Shown: positions 22,414 through 33,500 of the stretch, piece after piece
How the letters are laid out: each line of letters begins with the position of its first letter
Numbering within the stretch: the first letter of the stretch is position 1
Assembly (NCBI GenBank): GCA_034231615.1
Contig: CM067316.1
Coordinates: forward strand, 66,844,853 to 66,908,852
Length of the DNA stretch: 64,000 nt
Reading direction: 5' to 3'
DNA from: Meghimatium bilineatum
Taxonomy: Eukaryota > Mollusca > Gastropoda > Stylommatophora > Philomycidae
Program-made: the position numbers and the translations under genes
The notes under the pieces: generated by a model
The model's input: only the letters and a program-made list of their open reading frames with translations
What the model was told of the DNA's origin: nothing
The model's database searches: none

Positions 22414-22919
22414 CTAGTTCTTTGGTTAACTACTCACAAGCAGATTAGATCAAAATATGCTGCGCAAGATAGAAAAGTATATGATCAGAACTGAATGGAT
22501 CACTCTTTTAAACAACACTCAGAGCATTACATGGATCTACTGTCTAGGTCATGCTGGGGTCAGGGAAAACGAAAAAGCCGGCCTTGGTGAACGGCACCGA
22601 AATAAGAAGAGACAGGATTGAATTGATTAGAGCAGTGAATACTCTACAAGGAGGTCGAACAATGCAGTTTACATATTCAGAGAATGATATAAATGGGAGG
22701 GACTAGAGGTAACGGGAGAAAGTGTTCCCTCTTCGAAAAGTTCAGAAGAATGAGTAATCAGTAACTAATTGGGACACTGCACATATATACTTTTAGGTGT
22801 CTGAAGGAATGGCAAGCAGAACATATATGGGAATGCCCCCAGTGCTGTGACGCTTGTTCCTAATCAAGAATCTAGTGTGCTAGTTTTTTGGTTAACTACT
22901 CACGAGCAGAATAGATCAA
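22414..22919 (+). mobile_element. LINE-F 3' tail with 40-bp direct repeats
   Basis: The 40-bp sequence ctagttctttggttaactac... stands at 22414-22453 and 22880-22919 (about three mismatches). Between them is the RNase H end of LINE-F: MLRKIEK, a CLGHAGVRENEKA-like stretch, and a tail ending cctaatcaagaatct. A severely 5'-truncated insertion with an unusually long target duplication, just beyond the 3' end of gene 1. Confidence 0.75.
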
Positions 22920-22974
22920 GTTTACTGGTTCTTTGTTAACTCATAACAGACATTATTTTTGGGCCATTTTAAAA

Positions 22975-23325
22975 ATAATTCTGGAGTCATTCTTGATTAG
23001 GAACAAGCATCACGGCACTGGGGGCATTTCCATATATGCCTGCTTGCCATTCCGTCAATCATCTAAAAGTGTATAAGCTAAGTGCCCCAGTCAATTGTTG
23101 ATTACGTGTTCTGATCTTTCTTGTCTTCTCATAGGGTATCCATGACTGCTCTAATCATTTCAATCATGTCTCTTCTTATCTCTGTGCTGTTCACCAAGGC
23201 TTTACCAGCCAACACATCAGCTCTTTGGCTCTTGTTTCCCCTGGACCGAGCATGACCTGGGCAGTAGATCCATGTAATGCTCTGCGAGCTGTTGAGAAGA
23301 ATCATTTTAGTTACTGGAGTCATTT
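22975..23325 (-). mobile_element. LINE-F 3' tail, inverted copy
   Basis: The minus strand reads QSITWIYCPGHARSRGNKSQRA and VLAGKALVNSTEIRRD (RNase H C-terminus), followed by the same tail as at 22454-22879 but inverted, so the two copies are tail to tail about 100 bp apart. Confidence 0.82.
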
Positions 23326-24511
23326 TAGTTATAACTTTTTACAAAATATAAATTAAATTATACAGGAATATATCATACATCCATATGTTCAGAATGCAAT
23401 GCTCTATGTATCCTTATCACAAAAGTGATCTTTCAATGAAGTCCATAGTTTAATATTTTTAAATTTAATACAAAATTTTGGTTAAATTATATAAATGGCA
23501 CAATGACCAAAAAGAAAATCATATGGAATGGAAATCATATAGAAGTTAATCGTTATTGTATCTAGTGTATTTATGAAAACATAGCAGAAAATATCACCAC
23601 TACACCAAGAAATGTAAGTACAGCACGCATATAAAGAATTATGTGTGTGCTGAGATATTTTAAGATACATTTTATAAAAAAAATTGATATTTTAGTTCCT
23701 TATCATTTCATTTTGAAAACAGCAGGGGCTTACATAGGCCTAATATTATTTAAGGATCAATTACAACAATGGCGAATATATTCCTATTTTTATAGTTCTG
23801 TTATTGTTTTTATTTTATTTCTCAACACTGATGAATGAAATAAATAAGCAGTTCAGTATACATAATGGTTTCCAGTTTTTAGGCTCTGTGATACTCTGAT
23901 AAGCAGTTTCTTTTATTGTTGAAACATAAATATGTATCACAGGCTTTACATCTAACTTTACTCTTTTTTTTAAATTTTCGATAAAGTTTACAATTTCTTT
24001 GTGTGCTTGTAAATTCTGGATACATTGCATGGCGAGAGAAAGTAGCCGGTATTCTTGTGACTGGAACATCATCATACATTTCTATATTCCCTAACTAATT
24101 CTTCAGTAAAATTTGACTGATTATATCTATTTGATCTTTTTAAATCTTTTACAATTGGATTCTATCTTCGACAATCTTGAAATAACATATAGGCATTTAC
24201 CCATCATTTAATAGGTCTACACTGCAGATTGATGATCATGGCTAGTTTTAACTTTACAAATACTGAACAATGTTAGATTTATTAATATTCTTTAAAATTA
24301 CATTTAAAAAATTTGCATTTCAACACCATCTGAATCATAAGTGGGTCCATTTTTACCAAGCTTTGATGAAAATTGAAGGTCATAATACACCTTTCGCAGC
24401 TCAAACTACAACTGTTAGAAACTGCTATGTCATCCGCCATTTCACACCAGGGCTCAATTTAGCATGTCTATTCGCATGAAAAATTCAGAAAAATGAAAAA
24501 CTATACTGTGC
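23326..24511. other. AT-rich intergenic DNA, nothing recognised
   Basis: Several short open frames are present but show no domain, splice support or match to other parts of the window. Confidence 0.5.
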
Positions 24512-24978
24512 AATATGATCTTGTCATTAGAGGTGAGAAAGAGAGTTCTACAGTGTTATATAACCCCTATACTAACATATGGGTGCGAGTCTTGGACAAT
24601 AAACAAACTGGAAAGTGAGGGATTGGAGGCAACAGAGATGTGGTTCTACAGAAGAATGCTGAGAATACCATGGACTGCCAGAAAAACTAATGTAGTGGTG
24701 TTAAAAGAGTTAAATGCGAAACTGACTTTAATCAACAATATAAGAAAAAGGCAATCTTCTTTTTTTGGCCACTTCATGAGACAGGCAGGTTTAGAGAACA
24801 TAATCACAACAGGCAAGATTGAAGGCACCAGAGACAGAGGGCGACAATGTGAGAAAATGTTAGACAGTTTGACAACCTGGCATAGCAAAGAAACAACAAT
24901 GACTTTTATACATAATACTGTGGACAGAGAGCTGTGGAGAGCCATGACCGCCTACACCACCCGGCATGGCACCTGATG
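24512..24978 (+). mobile_element. LINE-A 3' end
   Basis: Open for about 150 codons: [54 protein letters not shown] and a C-terminus ending TRHGT, then the tail cctgatgatgatt. The frame is still open, so this is among the younger LINE tails here. Antisense copies lie at 40.8-41.7 and 42.7-45.5 kb. Confidence 0.9.
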
Positions 24979-25036
24979 ATGATTCGCATGAAAACAGTGA
25001 AGACCGTCACTCTAAATCATGCACCATGTGTACTTC

Positions 25037-25090
25037 GGGTGGGTTGGGAGTGCATATATATATATATATATATGCACTCCCAACCCACCC
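25037..25090. repeat. Perfect 54-bp palindrome with (AT)n centre
   Basis: gggtgggttgggagtgc, then (AT)n, then gcactcccaacccaccc. Both 27-base arms are fully complementary, so the strand can fold into a perfect hairpin. Confidence 0.95.
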
Positions 25091-25479
25091 ATATAGGGGT
25101 GGGGGGAGAAGAAGAGAAGTGTTTCCATGCCTTTTGTCACTTCTCTTATAATATTTGATCCATGCCAGTGAATGTGGTCGAAAACAAATAAGTACCGTAA
25201 TAGCTTATCACAATTATAAATCACAACACACACTTGAAATGAAAGTGTGGTCAATGTAGATTCTTGATGGCACAGAACTGTACACACATTATTATCTATC
25301 ACACAATAACACTAATGATATTTATAACAGAAAATGTTTGTCTTCAGTTGCCAATTTAATGATATATGACTATATTGTATTGATACTTGTCACCATGCAC
25401 TACATATAACATGTATATCATTGTAGAAAAAAAAAAACTATCAATAAAGTACATTACACAGATGTTGTACATAGAAATC

Positions 25480-25870
25480 AACAATGTAAACACATGTGTT
25501 GCACACAGATAGCAAACAATCAAATACGTTCACATATATGTTGTACACAGAAATTAATAACGTAAATTGCACAGGAATAAACTATGAATAAAGTTCAGTA
25601 CAAAGAAAGCAACAATCAATAATGTTGATTGTTCACAGGAATAAACTATCAATAAAGTGCAATACACATATGTTGTATATAGGAATAAACTATACGGTAC
25701 ATTACACATATGTTGCACACAGAAATCAATAACATGAGCACACATGTTGTACACAGGAATAAACTATCAAAGTTCAGTACACAGGAATCAATGACATATT
25801 GTACACAGGAGCAAACAATCAACAAAGTACAATACATGTCTTGCACACAGAAATAAACTATCTAATATAC
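25480..25870. repeat. Degenerate minisatellite (~45 bp)
   Basis: Words cacatatgttgtacacagga, ataaactatcaataaagt and acagaaatcaa recur about eight times with indels. Confidence 0.8.
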
Positions 25871-26697
25871 AGGGCACAGAAATTAAGTTACTAAACATAA
25901 AGTGTAATACAAATGTATATCCAAATCCATCATATATACTACAGAAACACTATTCAAATAATTTCTATATATCAGGAGCAAAGATAAGTTAGCTAGAACA
26001 AAAATTTGACAGATTTCTGTGTTTATAACAGAAGTTCTTGGATAATTCCAATGTCAGAAAACATTCATTGTGGTAGATGATTGGACAAAACATGAATGCA
26101 TCTGAGGTAATTATCAAATTGATTGGTTGCTGAAGCATGTGAACAATACATTGTTTGACTGTTGCCTCTTGCACCTGAGCCTTTGTTATTATTTTGCCCA
26201 TCTTGTTGAGTTCTCAGATGTATTAACACCACATGTTCTCTTTATGTGCTCTGGCAATTTTTTTCTTCACCGTTGTCAGGGGAAATGACAAAGGGCTTTG
26301 ACTGATGTTTTTCATGTTATATTCCAATTTTATAATTTTACTTCTTGCACCTTCTAATAATCCCTTATACAGAATGTGTATTGTTCATTCTCCGAACATG
26401 CTCGTCACTCGAGTATATACAAGGAATTTATAAGCAATGATGTGAGCAAATCTCTGACCATTTTCCATATGTTATCAAAGCATAACTAAGGGTTGAAGTC
26501 ACAAACAAGAACAAGGAGTAGAACTCCAGTAATATCTTACCATTTTCCAGAGCATAATTAGGGATTGAAGTCCAGTAATATATTACCAGGGATTGAAGTC
26601 ATGAACAAGGAACAGAACACAATAGTCATTGTAAAACTTTGAATAACTTAGCAATATATATCAGCTCTGAGCTATACTATATCAGAAAGTTTTGACA
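25871..26697. other. Intergenic, nothing recognised
   Basis: Contains only a short direct repeat (attgaagtc, tccagtaatat) near 26.5 kb. No coding signal. Confidence 0.45.
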
Positions 26698-26815
26698 TAG
26701 TAAAAGACATGGCACCTTATTGAAGACCTTAATTGAAGGAAGAGGTAGGCCGAGGTTACAAGTGAGAGGGAAACACCCTGAGATGGACACAATATAGTTT
26801 TGACTAAAAGTTGAT
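26698..26815 (+). mobile_element. LINE-B 3' scrap
   Basis: aaaagacatggcaccttatt gaagacctta and gaggtaggc...gttacaagtgagag match LINE-B near 9.1-9.2 kb. Confidence 0.75.
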
Positions 26816-28649
26816 AAAACATGAGCAGTATATATTTTTATTTTTTTTGTTAACATTATTCATTGCACTTGACAAACCTTGTGAAAACTCTGTCGCATCA
26901 CTGAGACTATCCAGACACTTGATTTATGAGAGAACTTTATTCTTCCAGAACTGATGCTGAATAGTTATTTTCAATAGACTGGCAACTATTAAATTAAAGA
27001 TAATGGGTTCATGTTAAGCAGATCTAGCCTATTGTTTTACGGAACTAAATGTAGTCTCATTAAAAATGTAACTAGTGTTAGTGTGCGGAACTCAGCAGGA
27101 GGAGTAAAGCAGTGTTAACAAAAACATTACATTTATGCATCAATTTTCGTTGAGGGATGTAGCCTGGAGGGGAGTGTGTATTCTTTGGGGTAAAGGGTGG
27201 GGTGGGGGCTGTGTCACAGAAAAAAAAGGGGGGGGGGGGTTAGGATTGGTGTCAGATTTTTAGTGCAGATCATTACATGCATGCGCTGGCAATGTTGAAT
27301 TCTATTGAATTTACACTAGATGCATCCATCATTATTGTAATTTAAGGTCAATCGCTGACCATGGCTGCATATCTTTTCTCGATATAGCAGTCCTCGAGTG
27401 TGTAACAAATGTATTGCATTTGTTACTGCAGCTGGCAAGCTCAGTATATGGAAATGTGTGAATGCATTAGCCATGTTAGTTTAGCTTCGGGTCATCTGCT
27501 AAAGATGTGAGATTTCTGTGACAACACGAACGATGCACAAACTATAACAGAAATTGCATGGTTGTGCGCATAACATACAAAAGTTTTAAAAATTGGACTG
27601 TTATCATGTGAATTGGCCACATGTGCCTAACATGTACCAGATAATATACTAATATTACTGTTACTAACTAATCAATGTACAAACAGTCAATATATTGTCA
27701 ATGAAAAATAACAAAGAGAAGAGGACTTTTCCAATGTTGCAGTCCAATGAGGACCGTTATCAAGAAATAAACATGAATCAAATACAAACAATACACTGAA
27801 ATGTTCACTCCATTGTCCATCAGCATGTTTAACATTTGCAATAATAATCATGTTCAGTTTTAATAAACAATGATGGTGCTAGTTAGAAGGGCACACCCCA
27901 ATGCACTATCGACCAACAGAAGTTGATAGGTAAAAAAGGGAAGGGGGTCGCTACTACAATGAATGAAAGTCAGAAAAGTTTGTAAGTTGTTGATGAGGAG
28001 GAGGGGGATATTTAAAAGAGTTAATATCAATAATACTGTGCTGTTTTTCATACACCAATGAAATTGTTAGAATTTGACACATTTATTTTTTCGTATTTTT
28101 TTGGTGGGGTGGAGATGTTAATATTTTGCTGTCCAGCAATCTAGAGTGTACTTATCGAACATTACCAAGGGTGTAAGTAAATGTTTTAGACATTGACAAT
28201 GTTAAAAATCGGATAAAATTGAACTCGCTTGATCCTGCCGGTCCACAAGAACCATTGCTTTCAATAGGGAAATATAGAAACCTTGTATAGTTTAGATGCG
28301 TATGCCGACATAATTCCTTGTCAAAAACAAAACTGCAGGGAACCGTTAAAGATGGAAGAAGCAGATAAGGACAAATAAAAGCATGGACAGACAACATCAA
28401 GGACTTGACAAGACAAGAATTTACCTGCATTGACCTGGATAGTTGGAATATAGGTCTATTATTACTGTACCCTTTTACCTATCATACTCTAGGCATATAC
28501 TCAATTTTATGAATTTACAAGCAGAATGCTTCTTTATATTATTGAGGAGACGTGAACAATTTTATATACATTCGTCTCGCAAAATGAAACATTATTTCAA
28601 TCAAATAGACCTACCGGGGTACTCAGAATAAGCTGATTTATTCCAGACG
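26816..28649. other. Intergenic; a long G run, nothing else recognised
   Basis: A G-rich block (27170-27245) ends in an A run followed by about 11 consecutive G. No gene evidence between the ends of gene 1 and WLS. Confidence 0.45.
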
Positions 28650-29070
28650 CAAGATAGAAAAGTGTATAATCATAACTGAATGGGTCATTCTTTTCAACAA
28701 TGCGCAGAGCATTACATAGATTTACTGTCCTGGTCATGCTGGGGTCAGGGAAAATGAAAGAGCCGATGTGTTGGCTGGTAGGGCTTTGGTGAACGGCACC
28801 GAGATAAGAGACAAGATTGAATTGATTAGAGCAGTCATGGATAACCTACGAGGAGTAAGTCGAACGTGACGGTGTACATATTCAGAGAATGGTAGAAATG
28901 GGAGTGACTAGAGGCGATGGGAGAAAGTGCTCCCTCTACGGAAAGATCAGAAGAACGTGTAATCTGGAACACTGAACTGTTAGATGGCTGACGGAACAGC
29001 ACGCAGATCATATATGGGAATGCCTCCAGTGCTGTGACGCTTGTTCCTAATCAAGAATCAATCAAGGTTT
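28650..29070 (+). mobile_element. LINE-F RNase H end and tail
   Basis: Reads CPGHAGVRENERADVLAG and RALVNGTEIRDK across minor damage, then ADHIWECLQCCDAC, a Cys/His zinc-binding motif, and ends cctaatcaagaatc. It shows that this family carries RNase H followed by a C-terminal zinc motif. Confidence 0.85.
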
Positions 29071-30043
29071 TTCTATCAGGAATATGCTTGTCAGCATATT
29101 TATTTGCCTCATCACAAATATGTTGTATAATAGTATCATGTGATAAACATTCAAAGATTCTGAAAACATTTGCATGATCAATGTTTTGAATCACTATTAT
29201 TGACAGACAGCAAAAATGTTTACCTTACTCCGTATCAGGAATTTGAAACACTTGGTATATAGATATCATCTGAATGATCTAATTCTATATCCTCCAAATC
29301 ACTAATATTATCAAATTCAAATGAACACTTTCTACATCAGATAAACTAATGCTAGAACTATCAGAAAAACTTTCTTCCAAAACCCATAAATCTCTGATTC
29401 ACTGAGTTTTCACTTCACCATATTTGTAGGTCTAAATATGTGGTTAGACAAAAAAACTGTACTGCTCTGTCCACTGACAAAATTTGAAATGACACATGCA
29501 TACCCAATTTCAAAGCCCCAATTTGGAATTGACCTTTAGATAGCTTGCACTAGCCAATCAGAGTATTTTATAACATTGAGGTGCTTTCAGGGACAAAATA
29601 TACACATACTTAAACAAGTGCTCCTTAAGGAAGTTTCTGCAAAACGGTGGTAACTTTTCTTTGTATCCTAAAGGCATCCTTTAGGGATGGAGTTAATGTG
29701 GGAGAGCTCATTTTCTTGAAGCAAAGGCAGAATTTGAGTGTGTGCTATGAAAATCCATTGAAGTAGCAATCTCTTGTCAAAGGAATGTGTGTTGTGTCAT
29801 ATTAGAAAAACTAGCTTGGGTGGGAAATTCATACTTCACACATCCAGTACAAATTGAATGAGCTATATGTGGCAAATTTCTCCTATTCCTTCATGGTTAG
29901 GGGGGTACAAACATATGACAAGTCCTGTAAACAACAGTCTTTCACATGGACAATAAGACTGTTGAATTTGAGAAAGATATACTTATTTTGACATTTTAGT
30001 CACTATGTACAATTTAATAATTTACACATCAAAAACTACATGT
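29071..30043. other. Intergenic, nothing recognised
   Basis: Downstream of the WLS poly(A) signal. Low complexity is modest and there are no long frames. Confidence 0.45.
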
Positions 30044-30416
30044 TTTATTTTTGTATAAAAAATTACAAAAAATATCAAGTATATAGAACAAAGTGTTGTA
30101 ACACAATAATGCTGGTGTAAAACCAAGCTTAATTTCAGAAATGCCTGTTTTGTCAATAAAACAAAACAGTATCAGATCTTTCTCATTTTGGCAAATCTGA
30201 ATGTTTCTACCCAATTAGCAAGTATAAACACCTACATAAGTGGGATAGATCACATCAAATCTGAATGTTTCTACCCAATTAGCAAGTATAAACACCTACA
30301 TAAGTGGGATAGATCACATCAAATCTGAATGTTTCTACCCAATTAGCAAGTATAAACACCTATATAAGTGGGATCACAACACTGAATAAAGTTACTTGTA
30401 TTGACTATTTCACTAT
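30044..30416 (-). other. WLS 3' UTR candidate with a 64-bp triplicated block
   Basis: The stretch between the WLS stop and the first minus-strand AATAAA (30049-30044) contains a 64-bp unit repeated almost without change at 30193, 30257 and 30321 (last copy partial). The extent is inferred from the poly(A) signal only. Confidence 0.45.
30193..30375. repeat. 64-bp tandem repeat, 2.8 near-identical copies
   Basis: Copies start at 30193, 30257 and 30321 with the word aaatctgaatgtttctaccc. They are almost identical, so the duplication is recent. It lies in the probable WLS 3' UTR. Confidence 0.9.
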
Positions 30417-30520
30417 TTAATCAGCAGTTGATTTTGTCATGAAAGCAGCCAGGTTGGACGTCTCTGATGGCAGTTGTGTTAGCTGAACCTCTTCCTCATG
30501 ACTGTTGCTGTCTGTATCAT
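30417..30520 (-). CDS. WLS: WLS last exon: cytoplasmic tail and stop
   Basis: Acceptor gtgtgtgacag; phase joins the previous exon (G|AT gives D). Thirty-three codons follow: [19 protein letters not shown], then [13 protein letters not shown] and TAA at 30419-30417. The acidic EEEVQLT block parallels the GEELQLT block of vertebrate WLS. The extreme C-terminus differs from the vertebrate ending KEAQE. A possible poly(A) signal (AATAAA on the minus strand) lies at 30049-30044. Confidence 0.82.
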
Positions 30521-33500
30521 CTGTCACACACAAAATGATAAGCTACAAAATCATGCCCCAATGTATTCATCTAAACGAAATGTATGTTCTAACCACATCT
30601 AAAATAAGCAGACACCTTATAATCACATACCATGATGGTGTGACAAGCCTGAGACAGTCAATTTTATAAGAGAAATTACTGTGGCCGTATGAGAGAAAAA
30701 TCAATAAGATATACCACTGAAAACAAGCAGGCACCTTATAATCCAATACTAGTGAAAATAAGCTGATATCTTCAATGAAGTACCTTTAATGACATGAGGA
30801 AATAGTAACTTCTAAACAAATTACTAACAAGTTAAAAATGAGAATTATAAAATGCTACATCTATCCTATATTAATGTATGGCTCAGAAACATGGACACTA
30901 AACAATTAGAAGACAGAATTGATGCCTCTGAAATGTGGGTATATAGAAGAATAGGGAGAATATCATTGAACGAGAAGAAAGCAAAGAGGTTCTAACAACA
31001 CTTAATATGTAGAAATAACTACTAAGAGAAATAAAGATCAGGCAAATAGAATATTTTGGATACATTAAAAGACATGACACCTTATTAAAGACCTTACTTA
31101 ACTCATTCCAGCCGGGGAGACTTATACAAGTCAGTAAACCTTATGTCTTCTGGCCGAAAAGACTCCTATAAGTCATACTCCAATGACATTCATGTTTTTT
31201 TTTTTCGGTATTTATATCAACATAAGAATGTTTCCAATCGAAAGTGTAATATGTCCACATTACTTCTTGCATGATTATTATGTGTATTGATATCAATTTT
31301 GTTAAGTTATTGATAACTTTTGATAATGGGGGTATGTGATGTCATTTTTCCTTATATGTTTTATATATTTTTTCCAATTTACTTATTTTCGTAAAATAAT
31401 AACTATTTTATTTACTTTGATCTCATTTATTATGAAATCCAACCTGGCAAATGCTTCTAGCATCGTGTTTGCAAATTTACGCCATTTTGTAAGAAAAATT
31501 AGCCATATTTTCATTTTAGTTTCGTGTAAAGTTAAGTCTACTGTTTTTGATAGATGTCGAAATTCTTTCTAAATAATACATTTTTGACGCACTATGCATA
31601 TATATTATACATTATTGTGTTCGTAATTGGATTATCTACAAAAATGATAGTTTGAGTGGAATTTATTGATTCAAAAATGCGGTACGGTCAAATATCATAT
31701 CTAAAATAATATTTGTGTGTCATTTACATATTTTCTTTTCTGTCTAAAATAATTTTTATATATTAACCACATTTTTTTTTTCAAAATGATCTTTTGATAA
31801 TCACATTCTCTGTCCATTTCTGTTTCGAAATATATATATTACATTATAATGTAAATATATTTAGAAGTACTATTTCTTGTTTCCGTGATGCATGTGCACC
31901 CAAAAAAAAATCGAACAAAATTTAATTACGTTTAAACGCTAAAAATATTCCGGCCGGAATCAGTTAAAGGGAAATGAGCAAGAGGTAGGCAGAGATACAA
32001 GTGGGAGAATAACATCACAAGATGGACAGGTTACAGCAGTGTTTCCCAACTTTTTTGTACCCCACCAAAGTCTTCCTAAAAGTCTGATGCCCCACCCCCT
32101 AAGTAACATATAGATATTTTTTTTAGATTTAAAATTGGATTATTATCTAGATGAAGCTTAATTATAACTTGTTCAGGACACAAAAATTGGGTTTTATGAA
32201 GAAATCATTAAGATAAAAACAGTAGGCCATAAATAAATTTTCAAAACATATAATAGACAACTAAAACATTCAATGTAAGGTCACGTCTAGATGAATGTGC
32301 TAAATTTGGTGAGATGCTTGCTGCAGAGATTTTATATTGGACTCCAATTTAGTCCGCTTCAGTCTCAAGTCTTCCCGTTCTGCAATATCCAGTCGATTTA
32401 TTTCTTTAACAACAAATCATTTATGGCACTAAATCCACATTCAGCTAAATATGAAGATGGAAACGGTAACAATATCTCTCTTGCAAAGTTGGTTAAATTT
32501 GGGTATTTAATTTTGTTTTCATCACAGAGCCATGCCATCGCTCCTTTTATATTGAGTAACGTTTTAACTGACTCATCATTTTGCATTTCTGAGAGTTCTT
32601 CTTGGTACTGCATTGATACATCAGACAAATCCACTAACATTGGCTGCATCATCCAGGTTGGAAAATCAATTTGTTTTAAAACAGAGAATCTTTCTTGACA
32701 GAATGGACTGTAAACAAAAAAACTCAAAGTGAATCAGAGGCTACAGAAATGTGGTTTCTGAGAAGAATGATGAAAATACCATGGACAGCTAAGAAAACTA
32801 ATGCAGATATTCTCAGTGATGCTGATGTAAAAAGATCAATCATATCAAACATTAGGGGCAGACAGTCAAGGTTTCTAGGGCATGTGATGAGAAAACACAG
32901 CTTGGACACTTAATAACCACTGGAAAGATCAAGGGGAGAAGAGATAGATGACGACAAAGAGAAAAGTTACTAGATGGACTTGTATTGTGGTACGGTAGAC
33001 CAACCGAGCGTATTGACGACACAAGAGACAGAGAGTCGTGGAGAAACATGATCACCTATGCCATTCAGCATGGCACTTGATTGATTGATTGACAAAATTT
33101 TCAGATGATCGACAATAACAAGTACAGTGGTATCAGTCACTTCACATCCATTTGCACTGAGAATTTTCATGTTTTCAGCTTTCCAACAAGTTGTATTATC
33201 TTCACTCATTTCATTTATTCTTCTAACAGTATTGTTACTGAGTGGCATGACTTTCACGTCCGTCATCTTTTTCCCCCGAACTGTTTTAAAATATGCTGAT
33301 ATTAATATTAATATGAAATTAGTGCTATGGACCGCTTGTAATTAAAACCTCTAGATGCAACCATATACACAGATGGCTCAGTCAACATAGCAGTAAATCA
33401 AAGCAGATTGAATTCTATTACCCAAAAAAATGGCAGGAAGGTGCTTGATTAATTATTTTCTTACTTCACTACCACTTCAAGCATAAAAATGGAAATAGAA

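Noticed and set aside
23815..24075. 86-aa open frame on the minus strand
   Set aside because: No recognisable motif, no splice context and AT-biased composition; chance is the simpler reading.
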